58,592 nt of DNA from JAUXFS01 sp050329575 (GCA_050329575.1 JBHJOP010000069.1:1-58592), one strand, 5' to 3'. Positions 17,192-25,778 are shown, numbered from the stretch's first letter. A program made the numbers and translations. Notes: a model not told the origin generated them from the letters alone.

Positions 17192-18796
17192 CTATTCCTC
17201 GAGGTAGCCGAGCGCCTTCAGCTGCTCGAGGATCTTCTCCCGCTCCTGCTCCGGGATCGGATCGTCGGCATGCACCGGTGCGGTTCCGGCGAGGGCCAGA
17301 GTCGGCGGGCCGCTCCGCACCGGCCGCTGCATCAGGCTCTCGACGGTCATCAGGCTGTCGGGGACCGCGCCTTCGAAATCCGCCGGCACCGCGAGTCCGA
17401 GGCTGTGGAGCAGGATGGCGGCGACATCCATGATCGAGATCTCGTCGACCGTGGCATTCTCGACGCCCGGCCCCGCTGCGATGAAGATCCCGTCCGGATG
17501 GTGGGTGCCGAGAACCATCGGGCGAGGCACCATCACCGGCGCCAGGTTGCGCACCGACACGAAGCCGTAGTCGCGCAGCACCAGGGTGAGGTCGGGGGCG
17601 TCGCCCATCGCGGCGCCTGGAAACACGTCCTCGCGCAGCAACACCTCGCGCACCATCGGCGCGCCGGTGATCACGCTTCTCAGCGCATGGAGGTCGTCGA
17701 TCAACCGGGCCCGGAACGCCTCGTACTCGTCCGGCCGCACCCCGGGTGCGCCCGGCGCGCGGGCCACCCGGATGCAGATGCCGTTGCTCGACGGGGTGGG
17801 GCAGAACGCTCGGGTGTGCTGCCAGTCGAGGTGGGCGAAGCTGGCGGCGGCGCGCCGCCGGTCCTCCTCGGAGGTACCGACCCGTGCCCAGGTGAGGTAG
17901 CCGCGCTCGCTCAGGTACTGGTTGATGCGCAGCACCTCGTCCGATCCGGTGAAGCCATGATCGGAGGCGAGGAACACCTGCGCCTGCGGTCCGGCGAGGC
18001 GGACCAGCCGCTCGATATAGCCGTCGAGCCGGCGGAAGTAGGTGACCACCAGCTCGCGCAGGCGCAGCCAACCGTCGTCGGGCCGCTCCGGCCGCAGCGT
18101 CGGGTCGAGCACGTGCCAGACCTGGTGCTGGATCTTGTCGGTGCCGTCGAACATCACCGCGAACAGGTCGGGGCGATCCTCGGTCAGCAGCATCTCGGCG
18201 ATGCGGAACCACTGCTCCTCGCGCGGGATGTGGGTCTGCACCCAGTCCTCCAGCTCCTTCTGCGACATCGGTTCGCCGACCTTGAGCTCGCGTTCGAAAT
18301 CCCAGGCAAGCTCCTGGGCGTTGAAGCCGGACATCTGCTTGACCCGCTCATAGACGCTGGCGGGGGTGACATTGATGCGCAGGTGACGCCAGGAGATGAA
18401 CCCCGGAATCAGACTGCCGTTGATCGGCCGCGGCGGCGCCATCATCGGGAAGTTGAGGGAGACGACCGACCGCTGCTGGCGGCTGGCGATCGACCAGATG
18501 GTCTCGACCTTGATGTCGCGGGCGTCGTAGAGGGTGAAGAACACCTCTTCACCGGCGTCGCGGAACCGCATGAAGTCGTAGACGCCGTGGTTGCCCGGCG
18601 ACCGCCCGGTGACCATCGACACCCAGGCCGGTGGCGTCAAGGGGTGGGGCGTTGACCGCAGACGTGCCCGATACCCGCCGTCCATCAAACGGCGCACGAA
18701 CGGCATCACCGGGCCGTCACCACCGTCGGCGCGGGTGAGGTCGTCGAGGACCGAAAACGTCGCTCCATCGAGACCGATCAGGAGAGTGCGTGTCAT
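17192..18796 (-). CDS. Alkaline-phosphatase superfamily phosphodiesterase / nucleotide pyrophosphatase-like hydrolase
   Basis: 534 residues. The ATG at 18796 is preferred over an in-frame start at 18823 because the family begins with LLIGLDGATF, whose Asp is a metal ligand. HPLTPPAWVSMVTG carries the nucleophilic Thr, and RSPGNHGVYDF follows. The other metal ligands are seen in VMFDGTDKIQHQVWH, LASDHGFTG and GTHHPDGIF, so the two-metal site is complete. No signal peptide. A C-terminal ~40-residue Glu/Leu tail (EQEREKILEQLKALGYLEE) is common in this subgroup. Members cleave phosphodiesters or phosphoglycerol head groups; the substrate is unknown. Probably cotranscribed with the hydrolase at 16227. 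Confidence 0.85.
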   Translation of the reverse strand: MTRTLLIGLDGATFSVLDDLTRADGGDGPVMPFVRRLMDGGYRARLRSTPHPLTPPAWVSMVTGRSPGNHGVYDFMRFRDAGEEVFFTLYDARDIKVETIWSIASRQQRSVVSLNFPMMAPPRPINGSLIPGFISWRHLRINVTPASVYERVKQMSGFNAQELAWDFERELKVGEPMSQKELEDWVQTHIPREEQWFRIAEMLLTEDRPDLFAVMFDGTDKIQHQVWHVLDPTLRPERPDDGWLRLRELVVTYFRRLDGYIERLVRLAGPQAQVFLASDHGFTGSDEVLRINQYLSERGYLTWARVGTSEEDRRRAAASFAHLDWQHTRAFCPTPSSNGICIRVARAPGAPGVRPDEYEAFRARLIDDLHALRSVITGAPMVREVLLREDVFPGAAMGDAPDLTLVLRDYGFVSVRNLAPVMVPRPMVLGTHHPDGIFIAAGPGVENATVDEISIMDVAAILLHSLGLAVPADFEGAVPDSLMTVESLMQRPVRSGPPTLALAGTAPVHADDPIPEQEREKILEQLKALGYLEE

Positions 18797-19234
18797 TCTC
18801 GTCACCGAATACCGTGCCAACAAGTATCGCCGACCATAATTTTCGTAGAGAAATCGAACAGAAGCGGAAACCTGTCAGATCTACAACCTGTTCGGCGTCA
18901 AAACAGCCGAGTAAAACCGCCCACGTTCCGATTATCTATAACAGACCCATTGCGTTCTCAGGCTATCGACCCGGCCGATCAAACCTCTATTCCCCCAAGA
19001 ACGCAACCTGTGCTTTTTGATTTGTCGAACGCAGGCCCAAAGGCCGCCGTTCAGTGATCCAAAGGCCATTCTATGCGAATGCCAGCCAATCGCAAAGCAC
19101 CATCTCCGATCCCGGATCCCCGGCTCCGCTCGCCGCCGACGGGGCGACGGCAAGAGGCGTGAGCACGCCGCGGTAGCATCCTGTTAACGGCAACGGGCTA
19201 CGATCGCCGGTCACCCTCGGGTCCATCGTCCGGG
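18797..19234. other. Intergenic region, 438 bp, lower GC than its surroundings
   Basis: No gene was recognised. The stretch 18836-19030 is visibly richer in A+T than the flanks. It holds a 9-bp inverted repeat (18950-18958 with 18998-19006) and two copies of CCAAAGGCC about 30 bp apart (near 19030-19065). It should contain the promoters of the phosphodiesterase (minus) and of the flagellin-like gene (plus). Confidence 0.5.
18950..19006. repeat. 9-bp inverted repeat, arms TTGCGTTCT / AGAACGCAA
   Basis: The arms at 18950-18958 and 18998-19006 are exact reverse complements with a 39-bp spacer. A CAGG follows the left arm and a CCTG follows the right arm. It could be an operator or chance; nothing else identifies it. 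Confidence 0.35.
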
Positions 19235-20326
19235 ATGCTCGCCATGGCGACGGTGCTGTCTCCACTGACCGCCTCGAACTACCAGAACGCCCTGCTGCTG
19301 TCCGGCCTGCAGAACCAGTACGGCGCGCGCATCGCGGCCCGCGCCACCGCCGTCGAGTCCGGGTACGGGACGAAGATCGCCGCCGTCGATCGGCAAGCGC
19401 AGCCGTGGCGGGACCTCCAGACCAGGCTGGAGAAACCACGCTCGATCATCAGCGGCGCCGTCGGCCGGCTCCGGGGGATCCGCGATCTGGTCTCGTCGCT
19501 GATTTCGACCGTGGAAAAGGCTCACAAGGCGGCCGCCACTGGAGCACCGACCGAAGGCCATCGGGCGAGCTTCGATTCCCAGTTGCGGTCGCTGCGCGCG
19601 CGGGTCGACCAGACCACTGACAGCCCCAACCTGCTCGGCAACAGCGGTGCGCGCACCTTGTCGGTCCCGACCGGGCCCAACGGGGCCGGCGAGACGGTGC
19701 ATCAGAGTTACCAGGGGGTGGACTACCGGATCATCGACGAGGACGGCCGGGTTTGGATCCCCGACTACACCACCGGCCACATCCGACGCCGCGAGCCCGC
19801 GGGCGAGGGCGCGTCGTCGGCGAGCGGCAGCCTGGCCAGCGGCGTCCTCCTCGACGGCCTCGACGGTGACCGGTTGACGATCACCATCGCCCCGGCCACC
19901 GCCACCCCGCAGTCGCTGACCGGCGCCATCGAGCGCGAAGGCTTGGCACTGGTCGACGCCTGGTTCTACGACCACCTCGCCACCGAAAACGGCCGCGACC
20001 GCGCGCTCGCCGACCTGAATGCGGCCCGGCGCTCCCTGGACGGGGAGATCTCGCGCTATCGACGCATCTTGACCACGATCGGCTATGCCGACGGCCGGGC
20101 GGCGATCCGGCTCGGCGACTTCCGCGCCCAGACCGGTGCACTGCTCATCGAACGCGAGCGCGCCGTGGCGAGCGGTCGCGACCAACTGCAGCGCCAGTTC
20201 GATCTGGCAACCACCGCACTCACCCGCAATCAGTTCGCGCTCGGCGTCTACAAGACGATGTTCGCGACATCCGGGAACCGGGTCGCCGACCGCGTTTTCG
20301 GCACCATCATCGACACCCGCACCTGA
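19235..20326 (+). CDS. Flagellin-like protein, isolated gene
   Basis: 363 residues. The start could also be the second ATG at 19244. No signal peptide. The N-terminal half is helical with the flagellin-type pattern of a long coiled segment (GAVGRLRGIRDLVSSLISTV), then RASFDSQLRSLRARVDQ and a short NLLGNSG turn, as in flagellins before the variable domain. The middle (about 150-215) is beta-like and variable (YQGVDYRIIDEDGRVWIPDY). The C-terminal half is again helical (RALADLNAARRSLDGEISRYRRILTTIG). No flagellar genes surround it. Alternatives are a hook-associated or unrelated coiled-coil protein. The family call rests on shape and a few short matches. Confidence 0.5.
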   Translation: MLAMATVLSPLTASNYQNALLLSGLQNQYGARIAARATAVESGYGTKIAAVDRQAQPWRDLQTRLEKPRSIISGAVGRLRGIRDLVSSLISTVEKAHKAAATGAPTEGHRASFDSQLRSLRARVDQTTDSPNLLGNSGARTLSVPTGPNGAGETVHQSYQGVDYRIIDEDGRVWIPDYTTGHIRRREPAGEGASSASGSLASGVLLDGLDGDRLTITIAPATATPQSLTGAIEREGLALVDAWFYDHLATENGRDRALADLNAARRSLDGEISRYRRILTTIGYADGRAAIRLGDFRAQTGALLIERERAVASGRDQLQRQFDLATTALTRNQFALGVYKTMFATSGNRVADRVFGTIIDTRT

Positions 20327-20474
20327 AGGGGCGCGCCGGCAAGCGGCGCAACCCTCCCCGCACGCCGCCTTAAACCCGTCTCGCCCGCACCGGACGACCC
20401 AAAAGGCTTGCCATCACCGCCTGCAAGCGCAAGATCCTTGCCTTCCTCAACGCCATCGTCCGGGATCGTGGCTC

Positions 20475-20657
20475 ATGGAAGCGCTCTACCTGATCGCCGT
20501 CGGTATCGTCCTCTATTTCGTCTCCGACTGGATTCTCAACCGGATCGAGATCGCACGCGGCGAAAGGCTGGAGAACCGCACCCTGGTGTTCTTCTTCATC
20601 CTGCTCGGGCTGGCCCTGCTCGCCTTCTCGATCCTGCCGCGTCTGTTCGGCGGCTGA
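20475..20657 (+). CDS. Small two-helix membrane protein
   Basis: 60 residues with an ATG at 20475. Two hydrophobic helices (LYLIAVGIVLYFVSDWIL and FFFILLGLALLAFSIL) are separated by a charged loop NRIEIARGERLENR. It lies just upstream of the FNR-type promoter of the heme-copper operon, so it is not part of that transcript. No family was recognised. It could be a real small membrane protein; support is the hydrophobic pattern and the codon usage. Confidence 0.5.
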   Translation: MEALYLIAVGIVLYFVSDWILNRIEIARGERLENRTLVFFFILLGLALLAFSILPRLFGG

Positions 20658-20666
20658 GGCGGGGTC

Positions 20667-20709
20667 TTGACCAAGGTCAAAGACCGCTCTTCGGCAGCAC
20701 CTCTATCCT
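20667..20709 (+). promoter_or_regulatory. Class-II FNR/NNR/DNR-type promoter of the heme-copper (candidate NO reductase) operon
   Basis: The perfect palindrome TTGACCAAGGTCAA lies at 20667-20680. TATCCT at 20704-20709 is where a -10 element falls if the box is centred near -41.5. The first ATG is at 20780. Boxes of this form bind FNR, or its NO-sensing relatives NNR/DNR in denitrifiers. The sequence cannot tell which regulator. Confidence 0.75.
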
Positions 20710-20779
20710 CCTGATTCCATGGTGGGAATACCGGCACGCCGGTCGCGCGCAGGCGGTCGTGGAAGGAGGAACGTGTTCG

Positions 20780-20974
20780 ATGGCGGAGAAAAAACCACGC
20801 GGCGACAGCGCCGCCCCCGGTCCCCGAGCCGGCGATCCGGACGAAAAGGTCCCCGTGATGCAGCAGATCCTCGACAACCCGTTCCTTCTGCTGTTCATCG
20901 GCGTCGCGGTGCCAACGGTGTTCTATACCATCTGGGGGATCATGGACATCATCCAGATCCCGGTCGCCCGGTAG
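20780..20974 (+). CDS. Small single-helix subunit of the heme-copper complex (subunit IIa-like)
   Basis: 64 residues. The ATG at 20780 follows GGAAGGAGGA at 20761-20770. A ~25-residue polar N-terminus is followed by one helix (FLLLFIGVAVPTVFYTIWGIM). First gene of the operon, 15 bp before subunit II. Small one-helix subunits accompany ba3-type (B-family) heme-copper enzymes such as that of Thermus, and this protein fits that place and size. It is not identifiable by motif. Confidence 0.6.
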   Translation: MAEKKPRGDSAAPGPRAGDPDEKVPVMQQILDNPFLLLFIGVAVPTVFYTIWGIMDIIQIPVAR

Positions 20975-20989
20975 CACGGGGAGGCGGCG

Positions 20990-21532
20990 ATGGCGATCAC
21001 CCCTCCCGAATCCCGCCTCTGGTGGAAGGAGCCGCTGCACCGGTTCGAACTGATATGGATCACGATCGCGTTCCTGTGGGGCCTGGTGATGTTTTTCACC
21101 ATGGTCTACTGGCACATGTCCGGCGAACAGAACCTGTCGAACGAAGCCTACCGCATTCACCCTGATGACTACGCGGCCAAGGTCGAGGCGTTCGTCGCCC
21201 AGCACACGGTCCGCGAGGACGGCAACTCCGGCATCCCGGTGGTCCGGCCTCCGGCCGGCGGCGACGCCTACATGCTGGGGCGGCTGTGGGAATGGTGGCC
21301 GATCCTGGAACTGGAGAAGGACCAGACCTACCGGCTGCATCTCTCCTCGCTCGACTGGCAGCACGGCTTCTCGCTGCAGCCGACCAACATCAACATCCAG
21401 GTCCATCCCGAGTACGAGATGGTGATCACCATCCGGCCCGACCAGGCGGGTGAGTTCGGTGTCATCTGCAACGAATTCTGCGGCATCGGCCATCACCAGA
21501 TGGTCGGCAAGATCTACGTGGTCGAGAGGTAG
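20990..21532 (+). CDS. CuA-containing subunit II of a B-type heme-copper enzyme
   Basis: 180 residues, short like ba3-type subunit II. One N-terminal helix (LIWITIAFLWGLVMFFTMVYW, residues ~21-41) anchors a periplasmic cupredoxin domain. The binuclear CuA ligands are all present: His125 (in DWQHGF), then Cys160, Cys164, His168 and Met171 in CNEFCGIGHHQM. CuA takes electrons from a soluble cytochrome c or cupredoxin and passes them to subunit I. The gene is 11 bp upstream of subunit I. cNOR-type NO reductases use a heme c subunit (NorC) instead, so if this is an NO reductase it belongs with the CuA types. Confidence 0.92.
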   Translation: MAITPPESRLWWKEPLHRFELIWITIAFLWGLVMFFTMVYWHMSGEQNLSNEAYRIHPDDYAAKVEAFVAQHTVREDGNSGIPVVRPPAGGDAYMLGRLWEWWPILELEKDQTYRLHLSSLDWQHGFSLQPTNINIQVHPEYEMVITIRPDQAGEFGVICNEFCGIGHHQMVGKIYVVER

Positions 21533-21543
21533 GGGAAGCGGTC

Positions 21544-23241
21544 ATGGCCACAATGGAGCTGTTCAGAACCTGTCCCGAGACCGGTCTCAAGGTCCACGGC
21601 CCTGCGGAAACGCTGATCAAGCTGAACGCGGTGGTCGCCGTCGTCTTCCTCGCCGTCGGCGGGCTGTTCGGCCTCCTGGTGGCGCTGACCCGCTGGCAGG
21701 CGGTGCACATCCTCCCCGCCGAGTGGTTCTATCTGGCGCTGACCGCCCATGGCGCCGCCGTGCTCGTGTTCTGGATCCTGTTCTTCGAGGTCGCGATCCT
21801 CTACTTCGCGTCCGCGGTGCTGTTGAACTGCCGGCTGGCGACGCCGCGCATGGCATGGCTTGCCTTCGTGCTGATGCTGGGCGGGGCGCTGATGTCGACC
21901 GTCGCGGTCCTCCAGGGCCAGTCGAGCGTCATGTTCACGTCCTACGTTCCGATGCGGGCGGCGCCCCACTTCTACCTGGGGCTGATCCTGTTCGCGGTCG
22001 GGGCGCTGATTGCGGTCTTCGTGTTCTTCGGCACCCTGGTGGTCGCCAAGCAGGAGAAGACCTATGAAGGATCGGTGCCCCTGGTGACCTTCGGGGCGAT
22101 CACCGCCGCCATCATCGCCGTCTACACCATCGCCTCCGGCGCGATCATCCTGATCCCCACCTTCCTGTGGTCGATCGGCATCGTCAACCATGTCGATTCA
22201 GTGATGTATAAGACGATCTGGTGGGGCTTCGGGCACTCGTCGCAGCAGATCAACGTCGCGGCCCACGTGGCGGTGTGGTACCTGATCGCGGCGATCGTGC
22301 TCGGGGCAAAGCCGCTCTCCGAAAAGGTCAGCCGTACCGCGTTCCTTCTGTACATCGCCTTCCTGCAGCTGGCCTCCGCCCACCACCTGCTGGTCGAGCC
22401 CGGGATCACCTCCGCCTTCAAGGTGTTCAACACCAGCTACGCGATCTACCTGGCGGTGCTCGGCAGCATGATCCACGGCTTGAGCATCCCCGGCGCGATC
22501 GAGGCGGCGCAACGACGCAACGGGCTCACCGAGGGCGTGTTCGGCTGGCTGCGCCGGGCACCGTGGGGCAACCCGGCGTTCTCGGGAATGGTGCTGTCGA
22601 TCGTCATGTTCGGCTTCCTCGGCGGCATCTCCGGGGTGGTGCTGGGAACCGAGCAGCTCAACATCCTGATGCACAACACCCTTTACGTTCCCGGTCACTT
22701 CCACGCGACCGTCGTTGCCGGCACGACCCTCGCGTTCATGGCGCTGACCTACCTGATGATCCCGCTCGTCTGGCGGCGCGAACTGGTGCTGGCGAGATGG
22801 GCCAAATGGCAGCCTTACCTGTTCGGCATCGGCGCCATGGGCATCTCGCTGTTCATGATGGGGGCCGGCACCCTCGGCGTCTCCCGGCGCCACTGGGACA
22901 GCAACTTCACCGATGCGGTGGTGCCGTTCGACTACCCGCCGGCGGCCTTCGCGATGCTCGCCCTGAACGGCATCTTCGCGCTGATCGCCTCGGCCGGGGG
23001 CGTCATGTACATCGTCGTCGTGGTTGGCTCGATCCTGTTCGGCAAGAAGCGGGGCGAGGCCGAGATCAGGGCGCGCCCGGTCGTCTTCCAGGGCGGCGGT
23101 GTGGCGGTCTCCACCTACGGTGGCGAGGCGACCCTGAAGGTTCCGGGGACCCTGATCCTGGTTGCCGTGTTCTTCGTCGCCTTCGTGCTCTACTACTACA
23201 TCAACTGGCGGTATCTCTCTGAGATCTGGCCGATGGGTTGA
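21544..23241 (+). CDS. Heme-copper subunit I lacking the active-site Tyr; candidate CuA-type nitric oxide reductase
   Basis: 565 residues with about 13 hydrophobic segments. The ligands are intact: His69 (TAHG, low-spin heme), His231 (helix VI metal), His280-His281 (ASAHHLLVEPG), and His385 and His387 (VPGHFHATV, high-spin and low-spin hemes). In A- and B-family oxidases the helix VI motif is HPxVY and the Tyr four residues on is cross-linked to the His. Here it is HSSQQ, so Gln235 takes that place. cNOR/qNOR have Glu there. Loss of the Tyr is a hallmark of NO reductases rather than O2 reductases. The operon is under an FNR/NNR-type box beside nirS, and no other NO reductase is present. The inferred reaction is 2 NO to N2O. 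An atypical oxidase remains possible. Confidence 0.8.
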   Translation: MATMELFRTCPETGLKVHGPAETLIKLNAVVAVVFLAVGGLFGLLVALTRWQAVHILPAEWFYLALTAHGAAVLVFWILFFEVAILYFASAVLLNCRLATPRMAWLAFVLMLGGALMSTVAVLQGQSSVMFTSYVPMRAAPHFYLGLILFAVGALIAVFVFFGTLVVAKQEKTYEGSVPLVTFGAITAAIIAVYTIASGAIILIPTFLWSIGIVNHVDSVMYKTIWWGFGHSSQQINVAAHVAVWYLIAAIVLGAKPLSEKVSRTAFLLYIAFLQLASAHHLLVEPGITSAFKVFNTSYAIYLAVLGSMIHGLSIPGAIEAAQRRNGLTEGVFGWLRRAPWGNPAFSGMVLSIVMFGFLGGISGVVLGTEQLNILMHNTLYVPGHFHATVVAGTTLAFMALTYLMIPLVWRRELVLARWAKWQPYLFGIGAMGISLFMMGAGTLGVSRRHWDSNFTDAVVPFDYPPAAFAMLALNGIFALIASAGGVMYIVVVVGSILFGKKRGEAEIRARPVVFQGGGVAVSTYGGEATLKVPGTLILVAVFFVAFVLYYYINWRYLSEIWPMG

Positions 23242-23321
23242 GCGCCGGGACTGGGGCCGTCGGCGGCGGCTCCGACCCGCTCCGTCACCCACGTCCCCTC
23301 GGGGGGACAGGACGTCTCGTC

Positions 23322-24176
23322 ATGAAGGCTCGATCATCCATCCGTTCGTTTGCGCGTTGCCTGCGGGTCCTGTGTCTGGTGACCCTCGCTGTCGTGCCGG
23401 GCTGGGCCGCGACCGGCGATACCGGCCGCCCGCCGGCCCCCGTCGACGGCAGCGACGAAGTCGGGGCCCTCCGCTACAGCCGGGACGCCCTCGGCCGCGA
23501 ACTCGGCGACCACGCCTTCGTCGATCATCTCGACCGGCCAGTCACCCTTGCCGACTTCCGCGGCAATCCGCTGGTGATCAGCCTCGTCTACACCCGCTGT
23601 GCCGACGTCTGCCCGATCGTCTCGGCAGCGATCGTCGATGCCGTCGACGTGGCGCGGGAGGCCTTGGGCGATGACAGCTTCAACATCGTCACCATCGGTT
23701 TCGACTCGAAGTACGACACGCCTTCGCGGATGCGCACCTTCGCCCGGGTCAACGGTCTCGACCGCGCCCGGTGGCATTTCCTGAGCGCCGATGGCGACAC
23801 CATCGATCGACTGGCCGAGGACCTGGGGTTCGCCTTCTTCCCGTCGGCGACCGGGTTCGACCACATCGCACAGACGACGGTCATCGATCAGGAAGGCAGG
23901 GTCTACCGTCACGTGTACGGCGAGAGCTTCTCGGTTCCCCTGCTTGTCGAGCCGCTCAAGCAACTGGTGTTCGGGCGGCGCGTCGTGCTCACCGACTGGT
24001 CGGGACTCGTCGATCGGGTGCGGCTGGTCTGTACCGTCTACGATCCGGCCTCCGGCCGCTACCGTTTCGATTATTCACTGCTCGCGATGATGGCCGGCGG
24101 TTTGCTCAGTCTCGGAACCATCGGATTCGTGCTGGCCCGCTCCTGGGTTCGTGGTGGGCCCGTCCGGCATTCCTGA
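23322..24176 (+). CDS. Sco-family copper chaperone with C-terminal membrane helix
   Basis: 284 residues from the ATG at 23322. An N-terminal hydrophobic signal (LRVLCLVTLAVVPGWA) leads to a thioredoxin-like Sco domain with TRCADVCP (Cys93, Cys97) and the metal-binding His181 in GFDHIAQ. A second helix near the C-terminus (SLLAMMAGGLLSLGTIGFVLA) is less usual and would anchor both ends in the membrane. Sco proteins assemble the CuA site, so this gene fits the CuA subunit two genes upstream. It lies 80 bp after subunit I and 30 bp before the cytochrome b fusion. Confidence 0.88.
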   Translation: MKARSSIRSFARCLRVLCLVTLAVVPGWAATGDTGRPPAPVDGSDEVGALRYSRDALGRELGDHAFVDHLDRPVTLADFRGNPLVISLVYTRCADVCPIVSAAIVDAVDVAREALGDDSFNIVTIGFDSKYDTPSRMRTFARVNGLDRARWHFLSADGDTIDRLAEDLGFAFFPSATGFDHIAQTTVIDQEGRVYRHVYGESFSVPLLVEPLKQLVFGRRVVLTDWSGLVDRVRLVCTVYDPASGRYRFDYSLLAMMAGGLLSLGTIGFVLARSWVRGGPVRHS

Positions 24177-24206
24177 CCCGCGACGGAACGACAACCCGAG
24201 GAACCG

Positions 24207-25778
24207 ATGTTGAACGCGTTCCAAATGCCGCTCCGCCACGGCTTCATGTGGTTCGAGGGCTGGCTCGACAAGAGCTTCGGGACGGCCTGGAACCCGATGA
24301 AATCGCTGGGCGCGCTCGGGTTCTACTTCTTCTGGATCGTCGCGGTGAGCGGCATCTACGTCTATATCTTCTACGACACCGGCGTGACCGCCGCCTACCT
24401 CTCGGTCGAATACATCACCCACCGGCAATGGTGGCTGGCCGGCATCATGCGCAGCCTGCACCGCTACGCGTCCGACGGACTTGTGTTGATCATCGTCCTG
24501 CATCTGCTTCGCGAGTTCGCGTTCGATCGCTACCGCGGCGCCCGCTGGTTCTCATGGGTCACCGGCGTTCCCGTGATCGGGCTGACGTTCATCGCCGGGA
24601 TCTCCGGCTACTGGATGGTCTGGGATTCGCTCGCCCAATACGTCGCCGAGGCGACGGCGGAGTGGCTGGATTGGCTGCCGATCTTCGGGGCGCCGGTGGC
24701 GCGGAACTTCCTGGCGCCGAGTTACATCGACAACCGCTTCTTCACGCTGATGCTGTTCATCCACATCGCCGTGCCGCTGATCATGCTGTTCCTGATGTGG
24801 TTCCACATGCAGCGCGTGGCAAAGCCGCGCATGAACCCGCCGCGGGGATTGGCGATCGGAACCCTCGTGTCGCTCACGATCCTCAGTCTGGTGGTGCCGG
24901 TGACCAGCCAAGGGCCCGCCAATCTGGCCGCGGTGGCCTCGCCGGTCCGGCTCGACTGGTACTACCTGTGGATCTACCCGCTGATCGACCTCCTCGGTCC
25001 GGGCACCGTCTGGCTGTGGGCGTTCGTCGGCACGTTCGTCCTGTTCGCGATGCCGTGGCTGCCGCCGCGCCGGGAGAAAGCGATCGCCGTGGTCGACCTC
25101 GACAACTGCAATGGCTGCACGCGCTGCGCGGCCGATTGCCCCTACGGGGCAATCACCATGGGAAGACGCACCGACGACAAGCCGTTCGATCGTGAGGCGG
25201 TGGTCGATCCGGCGTTGTGTGTGTCCTGCGGCATCTGCGTCGGATCCTGCCCGACGTCGACGCCGTTCCGAAGGGCGGCGGCGCTGATACCGGGAATCGA
25301 TCTCGGTTGGTATCGGCTGGCCGAAGTGCGCGGGCGCACCCACCAAGCGGCGGCGGGGCTGTCAGGCGAGAAACGGGTGCTGATCTTCGGTTGCAGCCAC
25401 GCGATCGACGTCGATGCCCTGAGGAGCGACAGCATCGGGACCGTCAGCGTGCCGTGCACCGGGATGGTGCCGCCGTCGTTCATCGACTACGTGCTCAGCC
25501 GCAGACTGGCCGAGGGCGTGGTGATCACCGGTTGCCAGCCAGGCCAGTGCAGTTACCGGCTTGGTCCGCAATGGACCGAAGGCCGGCTCGACGGCGAACG
25601 GGATCCACGCCTTCGCGAACGGGTGCCGCGCGAGCGCATCGCCCGACTGTGGGCGGCGCCGATCGATCGGCGCCGGTTCGCGCGGGAGGTGGTGGCTTTT
25701 CAGAACGGCCTGAAGGCGTTCGCCGGCGGCAAACGCGCAGGACCGGGCCGAGACACCGACGAGAGAGCGGCCGAATGA
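24207..25778 (+). CDS. Cytochrome b / 2[4Fe-4S] ferredoxin / MvhD-type fusion protein
   Basis: 523 residues with three modules. Residues ~1-285 are a cytochrome b of the bc1/b6 N-terminal type, with paired heme ligands His85/His186 and His99/His200 (each pair His-x13-His within a helix). Residues ~295-350 are a ferredoxin with CNGCTRCAADC and CVSCGICVGSC, two [4Fe-4S] clusters. Residues ~388-480 resemble the MvhD/HdrA-associated iron-sulfur domain (FGCSHAIDV, VPCTGMVPPSFIDYVL, TGCQPGQCSY; Cys396, 417, 443, 448). The soluble modules lie after the last helix, probably in the cytoplasm. It could move electrons between the quinone pool and a cytoplasmic partner, or feed the operon's reductase. 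The overlap ATGA couples it to the next gene. Confidence 0.85.
   Translation: MLNAFQMPLRHGFMWFEGWLDKSFGTAWNPMKSLGALGFYFFWIVAVSGIYVYIFYDTGVTAAYLSVEYITHRQWWLAGIMRSLHRYASDGLVLIIVLHLLREFAFDRYRGARWFSWVTGVPVIGLTFIAGISGYWMVWDSLAQYVAEATAEWLDWLPIFGAPVARNFLAPSYIDNRFFTLMLFIHIAVPLIMLFLMWFHMQRVAKPRMNPPRGLAIGTLVSLTILSLVVPVTSQGPANLAAVASPVRLDWYYLWIYPLIDLLGPGTVWLWAFVGTFVLFAMPWLPPRREKAIAVVDLDNCNGCTRCAADCPYGAITMGRRTDDKPFDREAVVDPALCVSCGICVGSCPTSTPFRRAAALIPGIDLGWYRLAEVRGRTHQAAAGLSGEKRVLIFGCSHAIDVDALRSDSIGTVSVPCTGMVPPSFIDYVLSRRLAEGVVITGCQPGQCSYRLGPQWTEGRLDGERDPRLRERVPRERIARLWAAPIDRRRFAREVVAFQNGLKAFAGGKRAGPGRDTDERAAE

Noticed and set aside
21544..23241. Plain annotation as a ba3-type cytochrome c oxidase subunit I
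   Set aside because: The helix VI motif HSSQQ lacks the Tyr required for O2 chemistry in A- and B-family enzymes, and regulation and location point to NO.
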